Positions 1 through 5,113 of a DNA stretch of 5,113 bases are shown here, in pieces. The position numbers were made by a program, and so were the translations under genes. The DNA is from Collinsella sp. GTDB lineage: Bacteria; Actinomycetota; Coriobacteriia; Coriobacteriales; Coriobacteriaceae. The stretch lies in the NCBI GenBank assembly GCA_022745215.1, contig JAIIWC010000083.1, forward strand, positions 1 to 5,113, in the 5' to 3' direction. Each line of letters opens with the position of its first letter. Position 1 is the first letter of the stretch. A model generated the notes under the pieces. That model had not been told where the DNA came from, ran no database searches, and saw nothing but the letters and a program-made list of their open reading frames with translations.

Positions 1-1
1 C

Positions 2-640
2 GCCGGCGTGTACCCGCTCGATTCGGGTGTTATTGAGCTCGATGGCACCGACATCTCGCGTCTGAGCGAATCACAGCGCGCCAAGTACCTGGGCCGTGTG
101 TTCCAGGACCCCATGCGCGGCACCGCTGCCGACATGCAAATTGCCGAAAACCTGGCCCTCGCCAAGCGCCGCGGCCAGCGTCGCGGTCTTTCGTGGGGCG
201 TCACCAAGGCCGAGAAGGACGAGTACGTTGAACTGCTCAAGCGTCTGGACCTTGGTCTGGACACGCGCCTCAACGCCAAGGTCGGCCTGCTCTCGGGCGG
301 CCAGCGCCAGGCACTCACCCTGCTGATGGCCACGCTCACCAAGCCGCGTCTGCTGCTGCTCGACGAGCACACGGCGGCCCTCGACCCCAAGACGGCCTCT
401 AAGGTGCTCAACCTGACCGAGGAGATCGTCGACGAGAACCGCCTGACCACGCTCATGGTCACGCACAACATGAACGACGCCATCCGTCTGGGTAACCGTC
501 TGATCATGATGCACGAGGGCCACGTGATCTACGACGTGGCCGGCGACGAGAAGAAGTCGCTCACCGTGGCCGACCTGCTTCAGAAGTTTGAGGAGGTCTC
601 GGGCGGCGAGCTCGCCAACGACCGCATGCTACTAAGCTAA
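2..640 (+). CDS. ABC transporter ATP-binding protein, 5'-truncated (COG1101-like)
   Basis: This is the cytoplasmic ATPase subunit of an ABC importer, which hydrolyses ATP to drive substrate uptake through a partner permease. The frame is open to the left edge, and the Walker A loop must lie upstream, so roughly the first 40-50 residues are missing. A GTG at position 8 is internal and is not a credible start. Visible in order: the Q-loop (VFQDP, near 98-112), the signature LSGGQRQAL (290-316), Walker B (LLLLDE, 350-367), the D-loop (ALD) and the switch histidine in VTHNM (H codon 464-466). After the catalytic Glu comes His-Thr-Ala-Ala-Leu-Asp-Pro-Lys-Thr in place of the usual DEPT. From memory, this variant marks the COG1101 ATPases that pair with TrpX/COG2984-type binding proteins and COG4120 permeases. 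Those partner genes would be expected just upstream. The substrate cannot be read from the ATPase. The ABC ATPase call is certain; the subfamily is probable. Confidence 0.93.
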   Translation, partial: AGVYPLDSGVIELDGTDISRLSESQRAKYLGRVFQDPMRGTAADMQIAENLALAKRRGQRRGLSWGVTKAEKDEYVELLKRLDLGLDTRLNAKVGLLSGGQRQALTLLMATLTKPRLLLLDEHTAALDPKTASKVLNLTEEIVDENRLTTLMVTHNMNDAIRLGNRLIMMHEGHVIYDVAGDEKKSLTVADLLQKFEEVSGGELANDRMLLS

Positions 641-648
641 CGACTTAG

Positions 649-690
649 AAAACCACCACAAAGGGGACAGGCACCTTTGTGGTGGTTTTT
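649..690 (+). terminator. Strong intrinsic terminator after the ABC ATPase gene
   Basis: A perfect 16-bp stem is formed by 649-664 and 674-689. It has a 9-base loop (GGACAGGCA, 665-673), and the 3' arm runs into a T5 tract (686-690). It begins 8 bases after the ABC stop codon. The 5' arm is A-rich at its base, so the structure could also terminate transcription on the minus strand. The first arm and part of the loop recur after the channel gene (3638-3658), which suggests a dispersed repeat used as a terminator. Confidence 0.88.
650..670 (+). repeat. First copy of the 21-base terminator-associated repeat
   Basis: Identical to 3638-3658. It comprises the left stem arm (CCACCACAAAGG core) and the start of the loop (GGACAG) of the intact terminator at 649-690, so it serves as the reference copy for judging what the IS interrupted downstream. 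Confidence 0.85.
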
Positions 691-700
691 GTTAAGGACT

Positions 701-706
701 AAGGAG
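701..706 (+). promoter_or_regulatory. Ribosome binding site of the 5'-nucleotidase gene
   Basis: AAGGAG lies six bases before the ATG at 713. It decides the start: an in-frame TTG at 677 lies inside the terminator stem and would add 12 residues ahead of a normal signal peptide. I see no convincing promoter in the 22 bases between the terminator and this ATG. Confidence 0.85.
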
Positions 707-712
707 ACTGCC

Positions 713-2743
713 ATGAAAAGATTCGTCCCCCGCCTTGCGTTAACCGTCTCGTTGTTTGCCGGCGCGCTCGCAGGCATCCCAAGCCTCGCTTTCGCGGGGA
801 ACCTGCCCGCCGCTATTGACGGCACCGTGACCGTCATGCACACCAACGACATCCACGGCAGCTACAAGTACAGCTACAACGAAAGCAAGGGCACCGGCAC
901 CGTCGGCTTTGACGGACTGGCGGTTCTCTATAGCGCCCAGGGCAACGCCCCCGATCTTTTGCTCGATGCGGGCGACACCTTCCACGGACAGTCCTTCGCC
1001 ACCATGAGCGAGGGCAAGAGCATCGCCGAGCTCATGGACACCTTCTACGCCGACGGCTACGACGCGACCACGCCAGGCAACCACGACTGGAGCTATGGCG
1101 CGGACAAGCTTCGCACCATGACCGGCTCCAGCACCACCAGCACGCCCTTCGCCATGCTTTGCGCGAATGCAACGTCCTCGAACGGCGTATGGAGCTCGAG
1201 CATCACGAAGACGCTCAACCGCACCTGGGAGGACAGTGAAAGTCACTCAACGTTCGCCTACCAGATCAAGGTCGGCGTTGTAGGAGCCATGGATGAATCG
1301 CTTGGCTCCTCGCTGCGTGCAGACCTAGTCGCGGGCACCAACTTCTCGAGTGCCGCGAACGCCATCAATGCCGAGGCAGAGCAGCTGCGCAAGGAGGGCT
1401 GCGATGTTGTTGTTTGTATCGCGCACACGCTCGACGCCAAGACCTTTGCCACGCGGCTCCGTGGCGTCGATGCCCTTATCGCAGGCCACGAGCACATCAA
1501 CCTTAACGAGAAGGTGACGGGAGCCGACGGCAAGACAATCCACGTTGTCGAGGCGGGCAGCGCCTTTGCCGAGGTTGGCCTGCTTTCCGTCCCCTACGAG
1601 TACGACACCAAGGGCACCGAAAGCACCGACGATGACACGGTGGCGGTATACGCAGGCAAAAGCGACGAGAAGCTCTATACCGCCAAGGATGTAAACGTTC
1701 TTTTGACCGATCCCAACAAGGGCTCCACCTATCAGAGCGTCCTTGATGAGGTCCACAACAACAAGATCAAGCCGCTCGACGATGCCTTTAGCGCCGCATC
1801 GAGCGAGGTGCTCGGCACGAGCTCTACCAATTATTTCTACGGCGAGAACGCATCTGGCACGCACGGCTGGGAGATGGTGCGCACCACCGATTTCCGCCCC
1901 AGCAAGGAGGGCGACACCACCAAGGCCCAGACCATCGGACATGTGATCTGCGGCTCCTATCTTGACCTGACGGGCGCGGACCTTGCCATCGAAAACGCGG
2001 GCGGCATCCGCGGCGGCATCGCGGCGGGCGATGTGACTGCCGGCAATGTCATCGCTATCTCGCCCTACGGCAACACCGTGGAGACCTGGACCATGACCGG
2101 TGCGGACTTCCTGGCAGCGCTCGAGCACTCGCTGCAGATCAGCGACGAGTGCAATCACAGCTACGAGCTTCAGCAAGCCTACGTAGCGGCCGGCCACACC
2201 GAGCAGGAGGCGCAAGACAAGTACAAGTGGCGCGACGACTCCGGCAGCGTCCTTTCCTTCGGCGGAATCAACGTGACAATCGATTGGACGCAGCCCGAAG
2301 GCAAGCGCATCGTGAGCGCCACGCTCACCAAGGATGGCAGCACGCTCGACCCCGCCAAGACCTACACCGTCGCCACCAACAACTACATCATCACCAACAC
2401 GACCGACTTCCCCACCTTCGCAAACGCCACCAAGCACACCGAGTGGGGTACCTGCGAGTCAGCGCTAAGGGCGCTAATTGGACAGAACGGCTGGGAGAGC
2501 AAGATGGCCTCGCTCGCGGGCACCATCAGCTTTGGCTCCGCTGCCGTGGACCCCACGCCCACACCGGCCCCGACGCCTGAGCCCTCGCCTAAGACGGACG
2601 CGACGACCACGAAGGTCATCACCAAGAAGACGACCGGCAAGCTCGCCGCAACGGGAGACCGCACGCTAGCCGTGATCGGCGCATGCCTCATCGGCGGCAT
2701 CGTCATCATCATGCTCGGCATTATCTGGAAGCGTCGACGCTAA
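713..2743 (+). CDS. Secreted, wall-anchored metallophosphatase / 5'-nucleotidase
   Basis: This 676-residue surface enzyme belongs to the UshA/CD73-like family, which hydrolyses extracellular nucleotides to nucleosides and phosphate with two metal ions. Residues 1-28 are a signal peptide with an AFA|GN cleavage site. The metallophosphatase domain shows HTNDIHG (43-49), DAGDTFHG (85-92), GNHDWSYG (122-129), AHTLD (237-241) and AGHEH (257-261), so all the metal-ligand blocks are present. The 5'-nucleotidase C-terminal domain follows, with IENAGGIRGG (426-435), ISPYGN (449-454) and VTIDWTQPEGKRI (521-533). A charged segment at about 477-512 looks like an insertion. The tail has a Pro/Thr-rich wall spacer (614-626), LAATGD (644-649), a hydrophobic helix (about 652-672) and a KRRR end, which together form a sortase sorting signal. 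It is flanked by terminators and probably transcribed alone. Likely roles are purine scavenging or adenosine production at the host surface. The exact substrate (nucleotide, cyclic nucleotide or UDP-sugar) cannot be read from the sequence. Confidence 0.95.
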   Translation: MKRFVPRLALTVSLFAGALAGIPSLAFAGNLPAAIDGTVTVMHTNDIHGSYKYSYNESKGTGTVGFDGLAVLYSAQGNAPDLLLDAGDTFHGQSFATMSEGKSIAELMDTFYADGYDATTPGNHDWSYGADKLRTMTGSSTTSTPFAMLCANATSSNGVWSSSITKTLNRTWEDSESHSTFAYQIKVGVVGAMDESLGSSLRADLVAGTNFSSAANAINAEAEQLRKEGCDVVVCIAHTLDAKTFATRLRGVDALIAGHEHINLNEKVTGADGKTIHVVEAGSAFAEVGLLSVPYEYDTKGTESTDDDTVAVYAGKSDEKLYTAKDVNVLLTDPNKGSTYQSVLDEVHNNKIKPLDDAFSAASSEVLGTSSTNYFYGENASGTHGWEMVRTTDFRPSKEGDTTKAQTIGHVICGSYLDLTGADLAIENAGGIRGGIAAGDVTAGNVIAISPYGNTVETWTMTGADFLAALEHSLQISDECNHSYELQQAYVAAGHTEQEAQDKYKWRDDSGSVLSFGGINVTIDWTQPEGKRIVSATLTKDGSTLDPAKTYTVATNNYIITNTTDFPTFANATKHTEWGTCESALRALIGQNGWESKMASLAGTISFGSAAVDPTPTPAPTPEPSPKTDATTTKVITKKTTGKLAATGDRTLAVIGACLIGGIVIIMLGIIWKRRR

Positions 2744-2794
2744 GTTACACCGCCGGTCCTTGCAGCCCCGCCGCGTAAACCTTATATCGAGCAC

Positions 2795-2828
2795 AGAAGC
2801 CCGTCCGAATTTGATCGGACGGGCTTCT
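2795..2828 (+). terminator. Palindromic terminator between the nucleotidase and channel genes
   Basis: A perfect 14-bp GC-rich stem (2795-2808 with 2815-2828) encloses a 6-base loop (ATTTGA). It sits 51 bases after the nucleotidase stop. The 3' arm ends in GCTTCTT but no long T tract follows, so termination may be moderate. The rest of this 128-base gap (2744-2794) shows nothing I recognise. Confidence 0.65.
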
Positions 2829-2841
2829 TGGTGGGTATCAT
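2811..2841 (+). promoter_or_regulatory. Weak candidate promoter for the channel gene
   Basis: TTGATC (2811-2816) and TATCAT (2836-2841) resemble -35 and -10 hexamers, but the spacer is 19 bases, longer than ideal, and the -35 lies in the loop and 3' arm of the hairpin. Transcription would start near 2848, leaving a short leader before the ATG at 2872. This is a suggestion based on position and partial matches only. Confidence 0.25.
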
Positions 2842-2856
2842 GGTTGGATGATCATG

Positions 2857-2862
2857 AGGAGG
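2857..2862 (+). promoter_or_regulatory. Ribosome binding site of the channel gene, decides the start
   Basis: AGGAGG is a full-strength Shine-Dalgarno sequence nine bases before the ATG at 2872. Two earlier in-frame ATGs, at 2848 and 2854, lie upstream of it and have no such site of their own, so 2872 is chosen as the start. Confidence 0.85.
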
Positions 2863-2871
2863 TTTCCCTAC

Positions 2872-3639
2872 ATGGAATTGTTTGAGCCAATTCTTCATTT
2901 CTTTGCACAACGATGGGTCCACAACATCATCTGGGCCGGTATCTTGGCCATCGGCACCGCCGTTGCCGCCAAAGTCGCGTCCAAGACCCTGCACCACCTG
3001 CTTAACCGCGACGATAACCCGCTCCCAGCATCGAGCATCTTCATCAACATCGCGCGCGCCGTCATCTGGATGATCGGCGGCAGCTTTATCCTCGACAACT
3101 GTTTTGGCATCAACGCAAACGCCCTCGTCGCCGCTCTTGGCGTCGGCGGCATCGCCATCTCGCTCGGCTTTCAGGACACGCTGTCGAACCTTATCGGCGG
3201 TATGCAGGTGACCTTTATGGGCATTATCAAACCCGGCGACAATATCGAGGTCGGCGGCGTGTCGGGCGTGGTCCAAGATATCACCTGGCGTCACACGACC
3301 ATCGAGGACGCCTGCGGGCAGACCATCATTGTGCCCAACTCCAACATCTCCAAGAACACGCTCGTGCATCTGATGCCCTTTGGGCGCGTGGCCGTGCCCG
3401 TTGCCGTAAAGGACACGTCTAAGTGGGCTTCCCTTGACGCGCTGGCAGACGAGCTCACGAGCGCAACCAAAACGGCCGTCTCGCCCATCTCTGGCTTTGA
3501 CAAGGAGCCGTACGTGCTCTTTAGCGAGATCGGCGACTTTGGCATTAAAGGCAAAATCATCTTTATCGTCAGCGACGATAGCACCACTTTTACGGCAGCC
3601 GACGCCTGCATTCGTGCCATCGCCCCCATCATCGCCTAA
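2872..3639 (+). CDS. MscS-family small-conductance mechanosensitive channel
   Basis: This is an inner-membrane channel that should open under membrane tension and release solutes during hypo-osmotic shock, acting as a homoheptamer in known family members. The 255-residue product has a short N-terminal segment and three predicted membrane helices: about 17-37, 55-75 and the pore helix TM3 at about 82-118. TM3 holds the family pattern of small residues, ALGVGGIAISLGFQDTLSNL (88-107), which aligns with the Ala/Gly-packed pore helix of E. coli MscS. Next come the beta domain (KPGDNIEVGGVSGVVQDI, 120-137), the IVPNSNI block (153-159, matching IPNGKI of MscS) and an alpha/beta C-terminal domain. 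It is slightly shorter than E. coli MscS (286 residues). The stop codon overlaps the start of a repeated hairpin arm (3638-3658), after which an IS begins, so the gene itself is intact but its native terminator appears broken. Confidence 0.94.
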   Translation: MELFEPILHFFAQRWVHNIIWAGILAIGTAVAAKVASKTLHHLLNRDDNPLPASSIFINIARAVIWMIGGSFILDNCFGINANALVAALGVGGIAISLGFQDTLSNLIGGMQVTFMGIIKPGDNIEVGGVSGVVQDITWRHTTIEDACGQTIIVPNSNISKNTLVHLMPFGRVAVPVAVKDTSKWASLDALADELTSATKTAVSPISGFDKEPYVLFSEIGDFGIKGKIIFIVSDDSTTFTAADACIRAIAPIIA

Positions 3640-3658
3640 ACCACCACAAAGGGGACAG
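3638..3658 (+). repeat. Orphan left arm of a terminator-like repeat, interrupted by the IS
   Basis: These 21 bases are identical to 650-670, covering the left stem arm and the first loop bases of the terminator after the ABC gene. Here the matching right arm does not follow, because the IS left end begins at once. The loop is shared as well as the stem, which points to a common origin and not to two independent terminators. The right arm is expected beyond the IS, outside this window. Confidence 0.8.
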
Positions 3659-3682
3659 TGAACTGCCTCCCATTTCTTGGAC
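3658..3682 (+). repeat. Left terminal inverted repeat of the IS
   Basis: This 25-base end pairs with 5089-5113 at 19 positions. It overlaps the left arm of the leader hairpin (3666-3676), so the transposase binding site and the RNA hairpin share sequence. Confidence 0.85.
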
Positions 3683-3702
3683 ATCGGGAAATGGGAGGTT
3701 TT
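3666..3702 (+). terminator. Hairpin in the IS leader: terminator-like, sequesters the orfA RBS
   Basis: A perfect 11-bp stem (3666-3676 with 3688-3698) has an 11-base loop and is followed by TTTT (3699-3702). Its 3' arm contains the GGGAGG ribosome binding site of orfA (3693-3698). Transcripts entering from the channel gene would fold it, giving weak termination, a hidden RBS, or both. A transcript starting inside the left arm would not fold it. The structure is seen directly; the role is inferred by analogy with other IS elements that protect themselves from incoming transcription. Confidence 0.75.
3693..3698 (+). promoter_or_regulatory. Ribosome binding site of orfA, buried in a hairpin arm
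   Basis: GGGAGG lies six bases before the ATG at 3705, an ideal spacing that sets the orfA start. All six bases are paired in the leader hairpin. Confidence 0.8.
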
Positions 3703-3704
3703 CC

Positions 3705-4202
3705 ATGAGTATAGACCTCAGGGTGAAGCACGACCTGGAGTCCAGGAGGCGGGCCGTCGAGCTCTTCGACGCCGGCGTCGGCTGCAAGCCGGCGGCCGAG
3801 GCCCTGTCCGTCCCCCGCGAGACCGTGAGAGAATGGCAGTGGGTATACCGGGCGTTCGGAAGCGAGGCGCTGCTGTCCATGGGCGGGAAACAATCCAGGT
3901 ACACATTCGAGCAGAGGGTCGCCGCGGCGTCGGCCGTGGTCGACGGCGGGATGGCGAAGACCGACGCCATGGCCGAGTTCGGGATCAGGTCGAAGTCCCC
4001 GCTGGAGCGCTGGTGCAGGCTCTACCGCGAGGGCGGCGCCGAGGCGCTGCGGCCCCGCCCGAAGGGCAGGCCGAGGGGGTCGAGGTCGAAACCCCGCACC
4101 CGCACCCGCGAGCAGGAGCTCGAGGAGCGCTGCCGCAGGCTCGAGGCCGAGGTCGCCTACCTAAAAAAATTGCGCGCCCTGGTCGAGCGGGACGGGCTCT
4201 GA
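3705..4202 (+). CDS. IS3-family OrfA, DNA-binding protein
   Basis: This 165-residue protein supplies the DNA-binding and oligomerisation part of the transposase. Made alone it usually restrains transposition, and joined to OrfB by frameshift it forms the active enzyme. Two helix-turn-helix units are visible (about residues 14-50 and 66-106). Each ends in the W-x-x-x-Y/F-R type pattern (VREWQWVYRAFG; LERWCRLYREGG) common in IS150-like OrfA. A basic, Arg/Pro-rich linker follows (116-136, with KGRPRG). The C-terminal heptad repeat (about 137-160, leucines in QELEERCRRLEAEVAYLKKL) looks like the family's leucine zipper. The A7 slippery run falls on Lys154-Lys155, ten codons before the stop. The start is set by GGGAGG at 3693. 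OrfB overlaps in the -1 frame. The gene is rich in AGG codons, unlike the host genes. Confidence 0.92.
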   Translation: MSIDLRVKHDLESRRRAVELFDAGVGCKPAAEALSVPRETVREWQWVYRAFGSEALLSMGGKQSRYTFEQRVAAASAVVDGGMAKTDAMAEFGIRSKSPLERWCRLYREGGAEALRPRPKGRPRGSRSKPRTRTREQELEERCRRLEAEVAYLKKLRALVERDGL

Positions 4203-4210
4203 CCAGGGCG
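4149..4210 (+). promoter_or_regulatory. Programmed -1 ribosomal frameshift cassette between orfA and orfB
   Basis: The slippery heptamer A AAA AAA (4163-4169) is in the correct phase of the orfA frame. A weak SD-like GAGG (4149-4152) lies ten bases upstream. Five bases downstream a perfect 10-bp stem begins (4175-4184 with 4201-4210). It stacks on a further 4-bp stem (4185-4188 with 4196-4199) with a 7-base loop and one bulged T at 4200. The orfA stop codon (4200-4202) lies inside the structure. After slippage the next codon is ATT at 4169. The layout resembles the dnaX signal and known IS3-family signals. Confidence 0.88.
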
Positions 4211-5074
4211 GCGGCCGAGGCGGTGAGGGCGCTGAGGGCGGAGGGGCACTCCCTGCGCCACCTGCTGGAGTGCTCGGGGCTCAGGAGGTCGACCTACTAC
4301 TACGCGCTGGCGCACCCGCGGAGGCCGACCAGGCCCGAGCTGCGCGACGCCGCGGCCGAGATATTCTCGCGCACCGCCAACGGCTGCGGGCACCGGCAGA
4401 TAGCCATGTGCCTGCGCGCCGAGCTGGGCGCGGTCGTGGCCGACAAGACCGTGCTCAAGATGATGCGCGAGATGGGCATCCGGTGCGGGATACGCCGCCG
4501 GGGCTCCCGCCGCCGGTACAGCTCCTACAGGGGGCTCGTGGGGAGCACGTTCGAGAACGTCATCGCGAGGGACTTCGGCGCCGAGGGGCCATGGCAGAAG
4601 CTCGGCACCGACGTCACCGAGTTCAAGGTCGCCGGCGCCAAGGCCTACTGGGCCCCGGTGCTCGACTTCTGCACGAAGGAGATCGTGGCGAGCGACATAT
4701 CGACCTCGCCGGACCTCGCCCAGCAGCACAGGATGCTCGACCGGCTCCTCGAGGCCCTGCCCGACGGGGCGGCACCGACCATGCACTCGGACATGGGCTG
4801 GCAGTACCAGCACGAGTCCTACACCTCCAGGCTGGAGGGGGCGGGCATCACCCAGAGCATGTCGCGCAAGGGGAACTGCGTCGACAACGCCGCCACCGAG
4901 CAGCTCTTCGGCCACGTGAAGGACGAGTTCTACCGCGGCAGGGAGTGGGGCAGCTTCGAGGACTTCAAGCGCGACCTGGAGGGGTACATAGTCCATTGGA
5001 ACACGCGGCGCAGGCAGGTAAGATTGAAGGGCCTGACGCCGGAGGAGTTCCGGAACCGGGCCCTTGCGGCGTAG
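4169..5074 (+). CDS. IS3-family OrfB, DDE transposase catalytic part (frameshift product)
   Basis: OrfB cuts and joins DNA strands during IS3-type copy-out transposition. It has no good start of its own: there is no ATG near the overlap, and the first GTG (4223) has no convincing ribosome site. I therefore read it as the -1 extension of OrfA, entering at codon ATT 4169 after Lys155 and giving a 456-residue OrfAB. A HTH_21-like segment (SLRHLLECSGLRRSTYYY, 4250-4303) leads to the integrase core. Catalytic residues are Asp in GTDVTEF (codon 4610, fusion residue 303), Asp in MHSDMGW (4790, residue 363) and Glu in NAATEQLFG (4898, residue 399). That gives DD(35)E spacing, with the usual Lys seven residues after the Glu. 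The open frame continues upstream of 4169, but only as a shadow of orfA. All key residues are intact, so activity is plausible. Confidence 0.92.
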   Translation: MARPGRAGRALTRAAAEAVRALRAEGHSLRHLLECSGLRRSTYYYALAHPRRPTRPELRDAAAEIFSRTANGCGHRQIAMCLRAELGAVVADKTVLKMMREMGIRCGIRRRGSRRRYSSYRGLVGSTFENVIARDFGAEGPWQKLGTDVTEFKVAGAKAYWAPVLDFCTKEIVASDISTSPDLAQQHRMLDRLLEALPDGAAPTMHSDMGWQYQHESYTSRLEGAGITQSMSRKGNCVDNAATEQLFGHVKDEFYRGREWGSFEDFKRDLEGYIVHWNTRRRQVRLKGLTPEEFRNRALAA

Positions 5075-5088
5075 TCGCTATTTATTCA

Positions 5089-5113
5089 GTCCAAGTTTCG
5101 GGGTGCAGTTCAC
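5089..5113 (-). repeat. Right terminal inverted repeat of the IS
   Basis: Read on the minus strand it begins GTGAACTGCACCCC and ends CTTGGAC, matching the left end at 19 of 25 positions. It lies 14 bases after the orfB stop and ends exactly at the window edge, so the target flank on this side cannot be seen. Confidence 0.85.

Larger units (their letters stand above)
3659..5112 (+). mobile_element. Complete IS3-family insertion sequence, about 1.45 kb
   Basis: The element has a two-ORF layout with an A7 frameshift site, a DDE transposase and related terminal inverted repeats. The left end (from 3658, GTGAACTGC) and the right end (complement of 5089-5113) match at 19 of 25 positions, in an outer block of 9, a central CCC and an inner CTTGGAC block. 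The ends proper are TG...CA, as in IS3 relatives. The flanking G (3658) and C (5113) may be outer IR bases or target DNA. A 3-bp CAG target duplication (3656-3658, then starting at 5113) would fit. The IS uses AGG (Arg) and ATA (Ile) codons freely, whereas I see none in frame in the host genes, which suggests recent arrival. The frameshift layout and leucine zipper resemble the IS150 subgroup, but the subgroup is not certain. Confidence 0.92.

Noticed and set aside
632..648. Short CTAAG...CTTAG inverted repeat over the ABC stop codon
   Set aside because: Only five base pairs, and it competes with the far stronger adjoining terminator; probably chance.
677..712. In-frame TTG extension of the nucleotidase
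   Set aside because: It lies in the terminator stem, has no ribosome site and would add residues before a standard signal peptide; AAGGAG at 701 supports the ATG at 713.
1325..2437. Long minus-strand open frame opposite the nucleotidase
   Set aside because: It is antisense to a gene with clear family motifs, has low-complexity composition with no recognisable domain, and is an expected by-product of GC-rich codon bias.
2848..2871. Earlier ATG starts (2848, 2854) for the channel gene
   Set aside because: The AGGAGG site at 2857 lies after them and is well spaced only for the ATG at 2872.
2782..3684. Minus-strand open frame opposite the channel gene
   Set aside because: It is a shadow of the MscS-family gene: Asp/Gly/His-rich with no recognisable motif.
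3677..3715. Possible IS promoter (TTGGAC and TATAGA)
   Set aside because: The spacing is far too long and the -10-like element lies inside orfA. No good junction promoter across joined IS ends was found either.
3677..4168. Upstream part of the open frame that continues into orfB
   Set aside because: It is Arg/Gly-rich and has no domain; the true protein here is OrfA in the other frame, and orfB is entered at the slippery site.
4157..4996. Minus-strand open frame opposite orfB
   Set aside because: It mirrors the transposase coding strand; no ribosome site or motif was seen.
1..5113. CRISPR array, tRNA, rRNA, riboswitch, or defence or biosynthetic cluster
   Set aside because: No regularly spaced repeats, cloverleaf or conserved RNA motif was seen, and the genes present are all of known general families.

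Overview
The window looks like chromosomal DNA from a GC-rich Gram-positive actinobacterium, most likely a gut coriobacterium such as Collinsella. The genus is inferred from style and codon use, not proven. Supporting points are the strong Shine-Dalgarno sites, an exported enzyme that ends in a sortase-type sorting signal, the preference for CGC/CGT and ATC codons, and an ABC ATPase of the COG1101 type. All genes lie on the + strand.

Layout: positions 2-640 hold the 3' part of an ABC transporter ATPase whose Walker A region lies before the window. It is followed by a strong intrinsic terminator (649-690). Next is a 676-residue secreted, cell-wall-anchored metallophosphatase/5'-nucleotidase (713-2743), with its own palindromic terminator (2795-2828). 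Then comes a 255-residue MscS-family mechanosensitive channel (2872-3639). Directly after its stop codon, a complete IS3-family insertion sequence (3659-5112) fills the rest of the window. The last base of the window is one base past the IS right end. No stretch over 300 bases lacks a gene.

The three host genes appear functionally separate: substrate uptake, surface nucleotide hydrolysis and osmotic protection. Hairpins divide them, so they do not look like one operon. The most interesting part is the IS. It has landed inside a hairpin that shares a 21-base arm and loop with the terminator of the ABC gene, probably removing the natural terminator of the channel gene. Its left end carries a perfect 11-bp hairpin that buries the orfA ribosome binding site. 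Its orfA/orfB overlap carries a textbook -1 frameshift cassette: a weak upstream SD, an A7 slippery heptamer, a 5-nt spacer and a 14-bp stem that contains the orfA stop codon. Both ORFs, the DDE triad and the terminal repeats are intact, so the element may still be active. I see no new defence or metabolic system in this window; the novelty lies in the control of the IS and in its target.
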